Source: Rubrobacter marinus
Lineage (GTDB): Bacteria > Actinomycetota > Rubrobacteria > Rubrobacterales > Rubrobacteraceae
Assembly: GCF_011492965.1 (NCBI RefSeq)
Contig: NZ_CP045121.1
Span: 1,116,001-1,180,000, forward strand
Reading direction: 5' to 3'
Length of the DNA: 64,000 bases
Below are positions 53,863 through 63,383 of the stretch, in pieces. How positions within the stretch are numbered: the stretch's first letter is position 1; each line of letters starts with the position of its first letter. A program made the position numbers and the translations under genes. The notes below the pieces were generated by a model. That model was not told the DNA's origin, did no database searches, and saw only the letters and a list, made by a program, of their open reading frames with translations.

Positions 53863-54104
53863 GCAGGGACGATCTCAACCTCAAACTCTTCGAGCCTCCG
53901 TGCTGCGTAGCTCAACGCCGCACGGACGTCTTCCAGTTCGAGGTAGGGGTAAGCTTCTAAAATTTCTTTTTCCTCGTGTCCATCGGCTAGAAGCCCGAGT
54001 ATGGTTCCGACCGTTACCCTCGTGCCGCGTACGCAGGGCTTGCCGCCCATGACCTCGGGGTTCCGGGTAATTCTTGCAAGTTCCGACATCTTGCTACGCT
54101 CCAT
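53859..54104 (-). CDS. DUF433 protein (probable antitoxin)
   Basis: The 81-residue product contains ITRNPEVMGGKPCVRGTRVT, then VGTILGLLADGHEEKEILEA and YLELEDVRAALSYAA, which is the DUF433 winged-helix signature. It lies directly upstream of, and overlaps, the DUF5615 gene, the usual order of antitoxin then toxin. An internal ATG (MSELARI) could be the true start. Confidence 0.85.
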   Translation of the reverse strand: MERSKMSELARITRNPEVMGGKPCVRGTRVTVGTILGLLADGHEEKEILEAYPYLELEDVRAALSYAARRLEEFEVEIVPA

Positions 54105-54214
54105 TCTCGTCTCCGTACCGCGGATTATACGTGCGTCATTTTCTTGAGGAGGAGTTGAAGCCTTGAGGATGAGGGCAGGCCCCAGGTCTACCCACGCTCA
54201 TCTTTCACTGCTCC

Positions 54215-54910
54215 TCACAGCCTCCACAGCGGATCGTCCCTGAGGTGGACGTTGTTGACCTGCAGCCAGTGCCTCTCGGCGGTGTCGCCCCGCTTGCGCC
54301 AGGGCCGCGTCAGGCCGACGCCGAGTATCGCCTCGGTGCCGGCCTCGAGGCGCCCTTGCACGCTTGCGACGAGGTCCCGGCGGGGCGTCATCCCGTCGCT
54401 CTCGTAGAGCCTGAGGTCGTTTACCACGAGGTCGACCGAGGGCGTAAGGTGATCCAGGACCATCCGGACCGTGCCGCGGTGGTCGACGTACAGCCAGGGC
54501 GGGCTCTCCGGCTTCAAGCAGCCGAGGGAGGCGCTTCCCCCTCCGACGTCGACCGTGCCGCTCTCGTCCCAGAGCTCGAGGTCGGGGCCGAAGATCTCCT
54601 CGAGGCTCTGCCGGGCTACCTCCTCCAGCGAGTCCCAGTAGTCGTCGGGGCCGTCGTCGAAGAGCCACGTCGCCCGCGCCGGATCGAAGCGGCGGTCTTC
54701 GACCTCGGGGGGGCGGCCGGCGTCGGTCGTGGGGCCGAGGTCCACGACGGCGCCGATGTCCAGCGGGCCGCCGTTGGGCCTGAGGAGACGGGTCGTGAGC
54801 CTGCCGTAGCGGAGCACCGGACGGACGTGGTCGAGCGTGTCGACGTCCACGCCCGCCGCGCAGACGTACCCTGGCTGCATCCGCGTCAGGTGGTTTACGA
54901 GGATCTGCAT
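54215..54910 (-). CDS. Putative dual OB-domain protein next to DUF488
   Basis: The 231-residue product begins MQILVNHLTRMQPGYVCAAG, then VRPVLRYGRLTTRLL and ERHWLQVNNVHLRDDPLWRL at the end. This beginning and end resemble proteins I know as dual OB-domain containing, found beside DUF488 genes. That assignment is from memory and needs a profile search. The start is seven bases after the DUF488 stop, so the two are one operon. Confidence 0.6.
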   Translation of the reverse strand: MQILVNHLTRMQPGYVCAAGVDVDTLDHVRPVLRYGRLTTRLLRPNGGPLDIGAVVDLGPTTDAGRPPEVEDRRFDPARATWLFDDGPDDYWDSLEEVARQSLEEIFGPDLELWDESGTVDVGGGSASLGCLKPESPPWLYVDHRGTVRMVLDHLTPSVDLVVNDLRLYESDGMTPRRDLVASVQGRLEAGTEAILGVGLTRPWRKRGDTAERHWLQVNNVHLRDDPLWRL

Positions 54911-54917
54911 CTCACCC

Positions 54918-55876
54918 CTACAAGTGGACGGCCCGGAGATCCCCCCAGGCTTCGTTCAGGTACTCGAGGACGAGCCGCCGGTGGCAGCGTTCGGGCCCGG
55001 CCTCGCTGCACAGCAGCACGGTCGGGACCCCGAAGAGATCCCTGTCCAGCGCCTCCTCGACCCTGCGCTCCCGCAAGAGCCGCGTGAAGCTCCGCTCGTA
55101 CCCCGGCCACTCCATGATCCCGTGCCTGTAGGCGTCGAGCATCTCGCGGGTCGGGGCGAGGAGGGGCTCGTGGAGGTACTCCGCGCCGCAGAGGCTCTCC
55201 AGGAAGAACGGGAGGTCGGCGCGCCTGGCGAAGCCGGCCAGCCGGGAGGCGTTGTTGAGCCTCACGTCGAGGAGGCGCCTGATGCCGGCCCCCTCTAACG
55301 CCCCGAAGAACTCGGCGGCCGTCTTTTTGGTGAAACCGATCGTATAGACTTCCGTGGGCTCACCTCCGCTTCCGTGAACAGGACCGGCTGGGCGCCGTGC
55401 TCCTCGCCCTCCGTCAGGACGCTGCCGTCGCCCCGGATGTGCCGGACCACGATCCCCCGCTCGCCCAGGGCCCGCCCGACGAGGAGCCTGCGGTGGCAAC
55501 CGGCGGGGTCTTCCTCGCTGCAGAGCAGGGCAAGCGTGCGAGCCCGGAGCTCCTTCTCCAGCCTACTTATACCATCGAGAAAAGGCCCCGAACGCGCGAG
55601 CAGCGCGTAGTCCACCCTGCCGTCCGCGTCGTAGAACTCGTCCCCTGCGGGCCGCCCGCCAAGCTCCCCGCCCAGGAACAGGTACGCGATACCAGCGCCC
55701 GAGAGGGTCCCCCTGAGTGCGCGGGCGTTGAAGTGGGGCGCGTGCCTGGAGTACGGGCGCGAGCGGGCGTCTACCAGGACCTCGATCCCGTACCCCTCCA
55801 ACAGGCCGACGAGCTTCTCCGCCGGGTGGTTGGAGTGCCCCACCGTGAACACCGACCCCCGGCCTCCCGCCCCCAT
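54918..55876 (-). CDS. Tandem DUF488 protein (fused once one lost base is restored)
   Basis: Two DUF488 domains lie head to tail. The first runs VFTVGHSNHPAEKLVGLLEG to LLCSEEDPAGCHRRLL. The second runs VYTIGFTKKTAAEFFGALEG to LLCSEAGPERCHRRLV. Both keep the C-S-E and C-H-R-R residues. The second domain has no start codon near it. Adding one C in the run near 55362 joins the frames as SPTEVYTIGF, so I infer a single protein of about 318 residues. The alternative is two overlapping genes. ATG 55876 is the likeliest start, though its ribosome site is too close. The role is unknown. Confidence 0.7.
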
Positions 55877-56121
55877 GCCTCCGATGATCGAACCCTTTCC
55901 GTTCCGCCGAGCGTCCGGCCCGCGTGGCGCTCGAAGTCCTCCGTGGCATCCTCCGGAAATACGGGCGAGGTTGAGAATAACCTCGTCGCGTCCTCCTCCC
56001 AACGCCCTTTTTTGGAATGCCCGAGAACGTCTCGCGCCCGGGCCGGGCTCGTCGCGCCGGTCGGGTCGCGAGCGGAGAGCTCTCCTCTCCCCCGGGGGGA
56101 CCGAAATATACCCTTTTCCGG

Positions 56122-56149
56122 TTGCGTGAGAGACCCCCTCTGTTAGCAT
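56122..56149 (+). promoter_or_regulatory. Candidate promoter of the substrate-binding protein gene
   Basis: TTGCGT (56122-56127) and TAGCAT (56144-56149) are separated by 16 bases, 32 bases before the ATG. AAGGAG precedes the start codon. Confidence 0.45.
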
Positions 56150-56181
56150 GCACGGCGGAACGGGAAGAGGGAAGGAGAAGC

Positions 56182-57804
56182 ATGGCGCAGACCGTCAGGC
56201 AAGGCTCGGAGGAGGGCGGGCAGTACACGCCCGTGGGCACGATCCACGTCGTGGATCCGAGCCCGCTCAACTGGTTGTTCATCACGTGGAACACGATGGA
56301 GGAGCCGGTCCGCACGGACGCCAACGGCTACCTCGTCGGGGCGGCGATGGAGGAGTCTCGCTGGATCGACGAGACGACGTTCGAGGTCAAGCTCAGGAAG
56401 GGTATCCGCTTCCAGGACGGGGAGGACTTCGACGCGAGAAGCTTCGAGCGGGCGTTCGTCGAGGTGCAGCGCTGGAAGGCGCCGCACCCGCCGGGGACCT
56501 CGCTCAACTTCCACCCCGACACGAGGCTCGAGATCCTGGACAGCCACACGGTGCGCATGATCTTCCCGGAGCCTGACGGCGCCATCCTCGGCAAGTTCCG
56601 CGGCTTCCACCTCCCGAGCACGCGCTTCTGGGACGAGATCGGCTTCGGCTACAAGAAATTAGGCACGGGCGAAGGCCACTGGTGAATAATCGACGCTCCG
56701 GGCCCGTGGGGCACCGGTCCGTTCGTCCTCTCCGAGGGCTACTCCGCCATCGCCAACGAGATCGCCATTATGGGGGCGCAGCCGCTTAACTGCGTCTGGC
56801 TAGACACCCGCGAGAAGCGCACCGACCGCGTCGTCCTCACGGCGAACACCGACCACTGGAACAAGGAGCGCGGGCCACGGCTCGAGAAGGTCGTGTACCG
56901 CAACGACATAGATCCGGCCGAGGCGCTCGACCTCGTGTGCGACACGGAGGGCGAGATCGACCTGGTCTCCGAGGTCTCCGCGGCGGACGCCGAGAAGGTG
57001 AAGAACTCCGAGTTCGCGCGCCTCGAGGTCATCGACGCGATGCGCGTCCTCCTCGGCCTCATCAACCGCGGGGCGGAGGACGCGCCCCTGCACGACGTTC
57101 GCGTCAGGAGGGCGCTGAACATGGCCGTGGACCGCGCCCGGCTCGTCGCCGAGGGCTTCGGCGGCTACGCCTACGAGAGCGCCGGCATCATCCCGTCCTA
57201 CGCCGGAGGCTACGCGGGCCTCGAGCCCTACCCGCACGACCCGGATGCCGCGAAGAAGCTCCTCCGGGAGGCCGGCTGGCCCGAGGGACGCGCCCTGAAG
57301 CTCGCCACGACGACCGCCACGGAGCCCGTCGCGGGGATGCTCGCTGAAGGGATGGGCGAGTCTCTGGGGATAGGGGTCGACGTCATCGTCGTCCCGGACG
57401 AGGACCTGCTCGCCGCGCAGCACGCGCTCGTCGAGAAGGTGATGCCGCTCCCGTTCGACGTCCTCCTGCACGCTTGGTTCGACCTGTCGGCCGACGCCCC
57501 GCCGGCGTTCATGCACGGCTTCCTCTACGGCGAGGGCGGCGCCTTCCGCACCGGCCCGCCGGTGGCGGAGTTCGACGGGCTGCTGAACAGGTTCGTCCGG
57601 GAGATCGACGCCGACAAGCAGCGCGAGCTCTCGGCGGAGATCGACCGCTTCGTCTACGACGAGGCGCTCTCCCTCTTCCTCGTCTTCCCGCAGGCGCTGT
57701 ACGCCGTGAACCGCAACGTCAACTTCGTCGCCCACGCGACCACGCTGGAGCTCGCCGAGACCGAGGTCACGGAGGAGCACTGGTCGCGCAGGAATGGTTC
57801 TTGA
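56182..57804 (+). pseudogene. Family 5 ABC-type peptide/solute-binding protein interrupted by in-frame TGA
   Basis: The protein resembles dipeptide/oligopeptide-binding proteins: NGYLVGAAMEESRW, KLRKGIRFQDGEDF, then DAPGPWGTGPFVLSEGY and LHDVRVRRALNMAVDRARLV. A TGA at 56683-56685 falls between EGHW and IIDAPGPWGTG, yet the frame on both sides is identical. So this is a base change and not an indel. The whole span would give about 540 residues. There is no signal peptide or lipobox at the N-terminus, unusual for this family. Readthrough, a nonsense mutation or a miscalled base are all possible. No permease or ATPase genes are adjacent. Confidence 0.8.
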
Positions 57805-57854
57805 GCGCCCCTACCGGGTAAAGACTACGGGGCACGTACGGACCACAGGGGAGG

Positions 57855-58274
57855 ATGAACGTGGAGAACATACAGTCCGTAACGCTCGAGGAGGCGCAGG
57901 CGGTTGCCCAGGCAGCCATAGAGAAGGCCCGGGAAATGGGGCAACCGATGAACGTCGCGGTCGCCGAGGTCGGCGGGCGCCTGAAGGCCTTCGCCCGCAT
58001 GGAGACGGCCTGGACCGCCAGCATCTCCATCGCCCAGGACAAGGCCTTCACCTCGGCCACCCTGGGGTTCTCCACCCAGGAGATCGGGGAGATGGCGCAG
58101 CCGGGCCAGCCGCTCTTCGGCATCAACACGACCAACGGCGGCCGGATCGTCATCTTCGGTGGCGGCGTCCCGCTGATGCGCGACGGCCACGTCGTCGGCG
58201 CCGTGGGCGTTAGCGGCGGTACCCCGGCCCAGGACCACGAGGTGGCGGAAGCCGGAGTCGCCGCCTTCGGCTAG
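57855..58274 (+). CDS. HbpS/GlcG-family protein, copy 1
   Basis: The 139-residue product is a GlcG/HbpS-like (DUF336) protein: TLEEAQAVAQAAIEKAREMG, PMNVAVAEVGGRLKAFARME, KAFTSATLG and GGGVPLMRDGHVVGAVGVSG. Family members bind haem or small ligands or act beside catabolic enzymes, but no single role is established. It lies 50 bases after the interrupted binding-protein gene. Confidence 0.85.
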   Translation: MNVENIQSVTLEEAQAVAQAAIEKAREMGQPMNVAVAEVGGRLKAFARMETAWTASISIAQDKAFTSATLGFSTQEIGEMAQPGQPLFGINTTNGGRIVIFGGGVPLMRDGHVVGAVGVSGGTPAQDHEVAEAGVAAFG

Positions 58275-58298
58275 GGCGCGAGAAGACCGGCAAGACCG

Positions 58299-58331
58299 GG
58301 GGGCGGGGCCAGAAGGTGTGGCCTCGCCCCC
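58299..58331 (+). terminator. Hairpin between the two HbpS/GlcG genes
   Basis: A 12-bp GC stem with one G-U pair (58299-58310 with 58320-58331) and a 9-base loop starts 24 bases after the first gene. It could end or attenuate the transcript. Confidence 0.55.
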
Positions 58332-58412
58332 TCGCATGCCCGGCGCCGTTGCGCGGCATCCGGGGGTCTGGTTGACTTACTCCTCCGTGGATCATCGGGA
58401 AAGGGGAAAGGC

Positions 58413-58829
58413 ATGGCCGGGAAGGTTCTGGACACGATCACGGCGGAGGAGGCGCGCCGGGTCATCGACGCCGCCGCCAGGAAGGCCGAGGAGATCGGGC
58501 AACCGATGGACATAGCCGTCGTCGACGCCGGGGGCAACCTCAAGGCGCACGTCAGGATGGACGGCGCGCACATCGGGAGCATCTCGATCTCGATAAACAA
58601 GGCCTACACGGCGATCGCGTTTCAGGGGGAGACGGCGGGGCTCCAGGAGTTGACCCGCCCGGACGGGCCGATCTACGGCCTCAGCGACGCGCACGGCGGA
58701 CGGCTCGTCGTCTTCCCCGGCGGCATCCCCCTCGTGCGCGACGGCAGCATCATGGGCGCCATCGGCGTCTCGACCGGCACCATCGAGGAGGACCAGCAGG
58801 TCGCGGAGGCGGGCGTCGCCGCCTACTAA
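58413..58829 (+). CDS. HbpS/GlcG-family protein, copy 2
   Basis: The 138-residue product is a paralogue of the preceding gene: TAEEARRVIDAAARKAEEIG, PMDIAVVDAGGNLKAHVRMD, NKAYTAIAF and PGGIPLVRDGSIMGAIGVST. The two share the same layout but are clearly diverged, so the duplication is old or the copies came separately. GAAAGGGGAAAGG precedes the ATG. Confidence 0.86.
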   Translation: MAGKVLDTITAEEARRVIDAAARKAEEIGQPMDIAVVDAGGNLKAHVRMDGAHIGSISISINKAYTAIAFQGETAGLQELTRPDGPIYGLSDAHGGRLVVFPGGIPLVRDGSIMGAIGVSTGTIEEDQQVAEAGVAAY

Positions 58830-58844
58830 GGAGGCCGCGAGCGA

Positions 58845-58883
58845 CGAGGAGGGGGCGGGGCAGATAGCCCCGCCCCCTCCTCG
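58845..58883. terminator. Strong bidirectional terminator hairpin
   Basis: A perfect stem of at least 16 bp (58846-58861 with 58867-58882) with an AGATA loop separates the convergent HbpS/GlcG copy 2 and fghA genes. It can serve both strands. Confidence 0.75.
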
Positions 58884-58897
58884 CTCGTCCGGAGCTT

Positions 58898-59752
58898 CTA
58901 GGCGTTCAGCGCCGCCGCGTGGTGGCGGAGGTGGTCGTCGACGAAGGTCGAGATAAAGTAGTAGCCGTGGTCGTAGCCCTCGTGGCGCCGGATCTCGAGT
59001 GGCTGGCCGGACTCTGCGCAGGCCTCTTCGAGGACGCCCGGGTAGAGCTGCTCTTCCAGAAACTGGTCCCCGGTGCCCTGGTCCACGAGGATCGTCCGGC
59101 CGTCGGGGAAGGCCCCCCTGCTCTTTATGAGCTCCGAGGCGTCGTGCTCGCGCCAGGACTCCTCGTCGGGGCCAAGGTAGTTCGAGAAGATCTTCTTGCC
59201 CCACGGGGCGCGCGTCGGCGCCGAGATGGGGGCGAAGGCCGAGACGCTGCGGTACCTCTCGGGGTTCTTCAGGGCGATGGTGAGGGCGCCGTGGCCGCCC
59301 ATCGAGTGCCCGAAGATGCCCCTGGCGTCCGCGCGGGCGGGGAAGCTCGACTCCACGATCCCGGGCAGCTCCCCGGTGACGTAGGAGTACGTCTTGTAGT
59401 GCCTCGACCAGGGCTCGACCGTCGCGTCGATGTAGAAGCCCGCGCCGCTCCCGAGGTCGTAGTCGTCGTGCTCCCCGGGGAGGTCGAGGCCGCGGGGGCT
59501 CGTGTCGGGGGCGACGAGCATCAGGCCGAGCTCGGAGGCGAGCCGCTGCGCCCCGGCCTTCTCCATGAAGTTCGCCTCCGTGGAGGTTAGGCCGGCGAGG
59601 TAGTAGAGGACGGGGACCGGCCCCTCGGCGGCCTGCGGCGGGGCGTAGACCGAGAAGCGCATGGTGGCGTCGCAGGCCTCCGAGCGGTGCTCGTGGAAGG
59701 TCACGGCGCCGCCGAAGGAGCGGTGCTCGCTCAGGGTTTCGAGGTTGCTCAT
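58898..59752 (-). CDS. fghA: S-formylglutathione hydrolase (formyl-thiol hydrolase)
   Basis: This serine esterase hydrolyses the S-formyl thiol adduct to formate and free thiol. The product of about 284 residues contains YYLAGLTSTEANFMEKAGAQ, the nucleophile motif GHSMGGHGALT, and the Asp and His of the triad in GTGDQFLEEQLYPG and GYDHGYYFISTF. ATG 59752 (MSNLETLSEHR) is chosen. GTG 59761 is also in frame. It lies 10 bases after adhC. In actinobacteria the thiol partner may not be glutathione. Confidence 0.92.
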   Translation of the reverse strand: MSNLETLSEHRSFGGAVTFHEHRSEACDATMRFSVYAPPQAAEGPVPVLYYLAGLTSTEANFMEKAGAQRLASELGLMLVAPDTSPRGLDLPGEHDDYDLGSGAGFYIDATVEPWSRHYKTYSYVTGELPGIVESSFPARADARGIFGHSMGGHGALTIALKNPERYRSVSAFAPISAPTRAPWGKKIFSNYLGPDEESWREHDASELIKSRGAFPDGRTILVDQGTGDQFLEEQLYPGVLEEACAESGQPLEIRRHEGYDHGYYFISTFVDDHLRHHAAALNA

Positions 59753-59762
59753 CGGCGCCACC

Positions 59763-60872
<1,110 letters not shown>

Positions 60873-61021
60873 GCTCGCTCTCCGTCCCTTCGTTTGTTCA
60901 GCAGGGCGTATGTTTGCACCGCAACACGTCAGGGGCAAGACCTGCCGCCCGCGAGGAGCCGTGGCGCCACGCCCCGAGGCACCCCAACGCTCCGACCCTT
61001 CCGGAGCCCCGGGACGCGCGA

Positions 61022-61027
61022 TATGAT
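61022..61027 (+). promoter_or_regulatory. Candidate -10 element of the ParB-like gene
   Basis: TATGAT lies 17 bases after a weak -35 (TTCCGG, about 60999-61004) and 33 bases before the ATG. It sits in the divergent gap after adhC. Confidence 0.4.
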
Positions 61028-61060
61028 TTTTGTATCCGGAGCAGCAAACGGGTGGTGGCG

Positions 61061-61573
61061 ATGGTCGACTTCATGAGCCTCGAGGAGCAGGTGGACAAGG
61101 ATTTCACCGTTGCCAGGCGCAGGGCGTGGCTGCGCGGCCTCGTGAGGAGGGTGTGGGGGAAGGCCGGTGGCGGCAAGCTCCTCGCGTTCCAGGAGATGCG
61201 GCGCTCGCTCGGGGCCTCGGGCGGCATCGCCCGGGGCAGGAGCACGGTCGAGTTGGAGCGCATCGTCGGCAGCGACGGCAAGAGCGACTGGTTCGACGAA
61301 CGCTTCATGCCGCTGCGCGGGCTCTCGCGGGAGCGGTGGAAGCGGATCGACAGGGCCCTGAGGCTCGGGGCCGAGCTACCCCCCGTCAGCCTCTACAAGC
61401 TGGGCGATGCCTACTTCGTGCGGGACGGCCACCACCGGGTGAGCGTCGCCCGGTTCCACGGCGCCGAGTGGATCGACGCCGAGGTCACGGAGTTCTGGTC
61501 GCCGAGGGCCCCCGAAGCGCCGGCGCCGGCCCGCGAACACCCGACGGGCGCCGCGACGGCGTTGGCGCTGTAA
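61061..61573 (+). CDS. ParB-like nuclease-fold domain protein
   Basis: The 170-residue product has a basic helical N-terminus ([20 protein letters not shown]). A ParB-like domain follows, with [40 protein letters not shown] and [19 protein letters not shown]. The GHHR-type motif is the one ParB/Srx proteins use for nucleotide contact. It is not a plasmid-type ParB, because no helix-turn-helix region follows. The function is unknown. In-frame GTG codons at 61052 and 61055 are alternative starts. Confidence 0.75.
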   Translation: MVDFMSLEEQVDKDFTVARRRAWLRGLVRRVWGKAGGGKLLAFQEMRRSLGASGGIARGRSTVELERIVGSDGKSDWFDERFMPLRGLSRERWKRIDRALRLGAELPPVSLYKLGDAYFVRDGHHRVSVARFHGAEWIDAEVTEFWSPRAPEAPAPAREHPTGAATALAL

Positions 61574-61681
61574 CGCCCCGAACCCCCGCGCATCGCGCGG
61601 TTCTAGCGGCACCGAAAGACCTTCGCTCCGTCCACCCTCATGGTTCAGCGACGGCTTGCATCGTGGCCGGGCTGGCCCGCT

Positions 61682-62470
61682 TCAGTGGAGGTGTGTGGGC
61701 TGCGCCGTTAGGACCTCGGACGCGCCTAGGGCGAGGCCCCACCCGAGCAGGACCACGCCCAGCGGCGTGCCGATCCTGCGCCCCCAGCTCGCGTTTTTCT
61801 CGACTGCCATCACCGCGCCCAACACCAGCATCCAGCCGAGGCTTCCCAGGCCGACGGCGAACATGACGAGCATCAGCGACCAGCAGCACCCCACGCAGAA
61901 CAACCCGTGGTGCGCCCCCAACCGGAGCGCCTGCGCCGCTTCGTCGCGACCGTGCCAGTGCCCCGCGATAAAGCTCAAAGGCGAGCGGCACTTCTGCAGG
62001 CAGTGGTGCTTGAGCGGCGTGAACTGGTAGAGCCCGGCCAGCGTTACGGTCCCCGCCGCGACAAAGCGGGCGTTTGCCTCCAGCCACGAGCCCCCCTCGA
62101 CGGCCTCGTGCAGGAAAAGGTCGCCGAGGTAGACGGCGGCGCCGAACAGCGTCCAGACGCCGAGGTATCCCGCGACGAGGAGGGCCACCAGTCGTGCGCG
62201 ATCCTCCCTCCGGCGCACGAGCGTTCGGAACAGCGAGATCAGGGGGAGGCTGGTGGGGAGCATCATGGCGACCACCATCACCACCCAGCCGGCGACGAAG
62301 ACGAGCATCAGGACGGCGTTGCCCCTGACCTCTTCCAGGCCGTGGTGGCCGAGGAAGCGTCCGTAGGGGGAGTGGCCCCACGCCCACAGCGTCAGCCAGG
62401 CGAGGGCGATCAGCGCTGCCATCAGGACTACGAAGGGTTTGCGGCGGTCGCTGCTCCGTGCGGTCCACAC
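61682..62470 (-). CDS. DUF2182 integral membrane protein
   Basis: The 262-residue product has about six hydrophobic helices and the metal-like motifs WVVMVVAMMLPTSLPLISLF, FTPLKHHCLQKCRSPLSF and HHGLFCVGCCWSLMLVMFAV. These are the DUF2182 signatures. The conserved Cys/His pairs suggest metal binding in the membrane. It lies 78 bases downstream of the DUF1326 gene, its frequent partner. Confidence 0.87.
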   Translation of the reverse strand: MWTARSSDRRKPFVVLMAALIALAWLTLWAWGHSPYGRFLGHHGLEEVRGNAVLMLVFVAGWVVMVVAMMLPTSLPLISLFRTLVRRREDRARLVALLVAGYLGVWTLFGAAVYLGDLFLHEAVEGGSWLEANARFVAAGTVTLAGLYQFTPLKHHCLQKCRSPLSFIAGHWHGRDEAAQALRLGAHHGLFCVGCCWSLMLVMFAVGLGSLGWMLVLGAVMAVEKNASWGRRIGTPLGVVLLGWGLALGASEVLTAQPTHLH

Positions 62471-62548
62471 GAGACCCCAACACCTCCCCGCGAGTGCGGA
62501 CGCGAGGGCGGGGGCCGTCGGCGTGCCCCCACCCCTCGAAGTCTGGCC

Positions 62549-63169
62549 TCAGGCGGCTTCGAACCTGAAGTGGCCCTGGATCGCGTTGTTGTTCGAGATG
62601 TCCATGTCCCTGAGCCCGTAGCCGGAGGAGTTTCTCCGGTACTTGGCGGCCTTGCTCACGTAGGCCGGCGAGCCGGGGATGGTCGAGAACACGGTCTCCT
62701 GTAGAGTAGTAGGCTTCTCGGTGGCCCCCACGTAAGAGGCCATGTCGGCCTCGACCACGGGGTTCATGCCGGCGCCGATCCTGAGGGAACCCTTGCCCTC
62801 CTCGACCGTGAAGACGATCGGGGCCCGCTCCACGGCGACCACCTCGCCGATCAACTGCGCGAAATCCGCCAGCGGCCCCCCGAGCTTTCCGGTGAAGACG
62901 TTCAGGAGCGCCTCGGCCTGCTCTGCAGTGGCCCCGTCGTCCACGTACGCAACGATCTTCCAATCGCCCTGGAAGATGTTGCCCGGGATGTGCGTGAGGC
63001 TGGCGTAGGTGCGGCCCGAGACGTCGACGCCACCGACCGTACCCCTATCCACGTGGTACGCCACCACCGCTTCGCAGGTGCCGTTGTCGGGGTCCTCGCC
63101 GATCCAGCAGGGACAGAGCACGTTGCAGTCGCACACCTCGAGTATGCGCCCTTCAAGCTGATAGGCCAT
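62549..63169 (-). CDS. DUF1326 domain protein
   Basis: The 206-residue product begins EGRILEVCDCNVLCPCWIGE, the conserved cysteine cluster of DUF1326, followed by TCEAVVAYHVDRGTVGGVDV and VFTVEEGKGSLRIGAGMN. The cysteines suggest metal or cluster binding. It is the first gene of a pair with DUF2182. Its function is not established to my knowledge. Confidence 0.88.
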   Translation of the reverse strand: MAYQLEGRILEVCDCNVLCPCWIGEDPDNGTCEAVVAYHVDRGTVGGVDVSGRTYASLTHIPGNIFQGDWKIVAYVDDGATAEQAEALLNVFTGKLGGPLADFAQLIGEVVAVERAPIVFTVEEGKGSLRIGAGMNPVVEADMASYVGATEKPTTLQETVFSTIPGSPAYVSKAAKYRRNSSGYGLRDMDISNNNAIQGHFRFEAA

Positions 63170-63220
63170 CGCTTCTGCCTCCTCTCCACCCCCCTTCCCG
63201 AACGGAACCCTTTTACCCCG

Positions 63221-63265
63221 AATCTATCCCGATTTTCGGGACGTTGCAAGTTTTGACACAAACTT
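63221..63265 (-). promoter_or_regulatory. Candidate promoter with an overlapping operator upstream of DUF1326
   Basis: On the minus strand TTGCAA (63244-63249) and TAGATT (63221-63226) are 17 bases apart. Just upstream, and overlapping the -35, is an inverted repeat AAGTTT-N6-AAACTT (63248-63265), a likely repressor or activator site. No regulator gene is adjacent. Confidence 0.5.
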
Positions 63266-63383
63266 ATCGCACGGTACACCGACCCGGCAAGACGACGCAC
63301 TGTCGTGGCGACGGAGGGTGCTTCGATGCGGGTCGTCGTGCGCTCGAGGTCCTCGTGCCGGCTCGGCTACGCTGCCGCGTGCT

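Noticed and set aside
56683..56685. The in-frame TGA as a selenocysteine codon
   Set aside because: No selenocysteine insertion hairpin was evident just downstream and the family is not known to contain selenocysteine. It is kept only as an open check in the findings.
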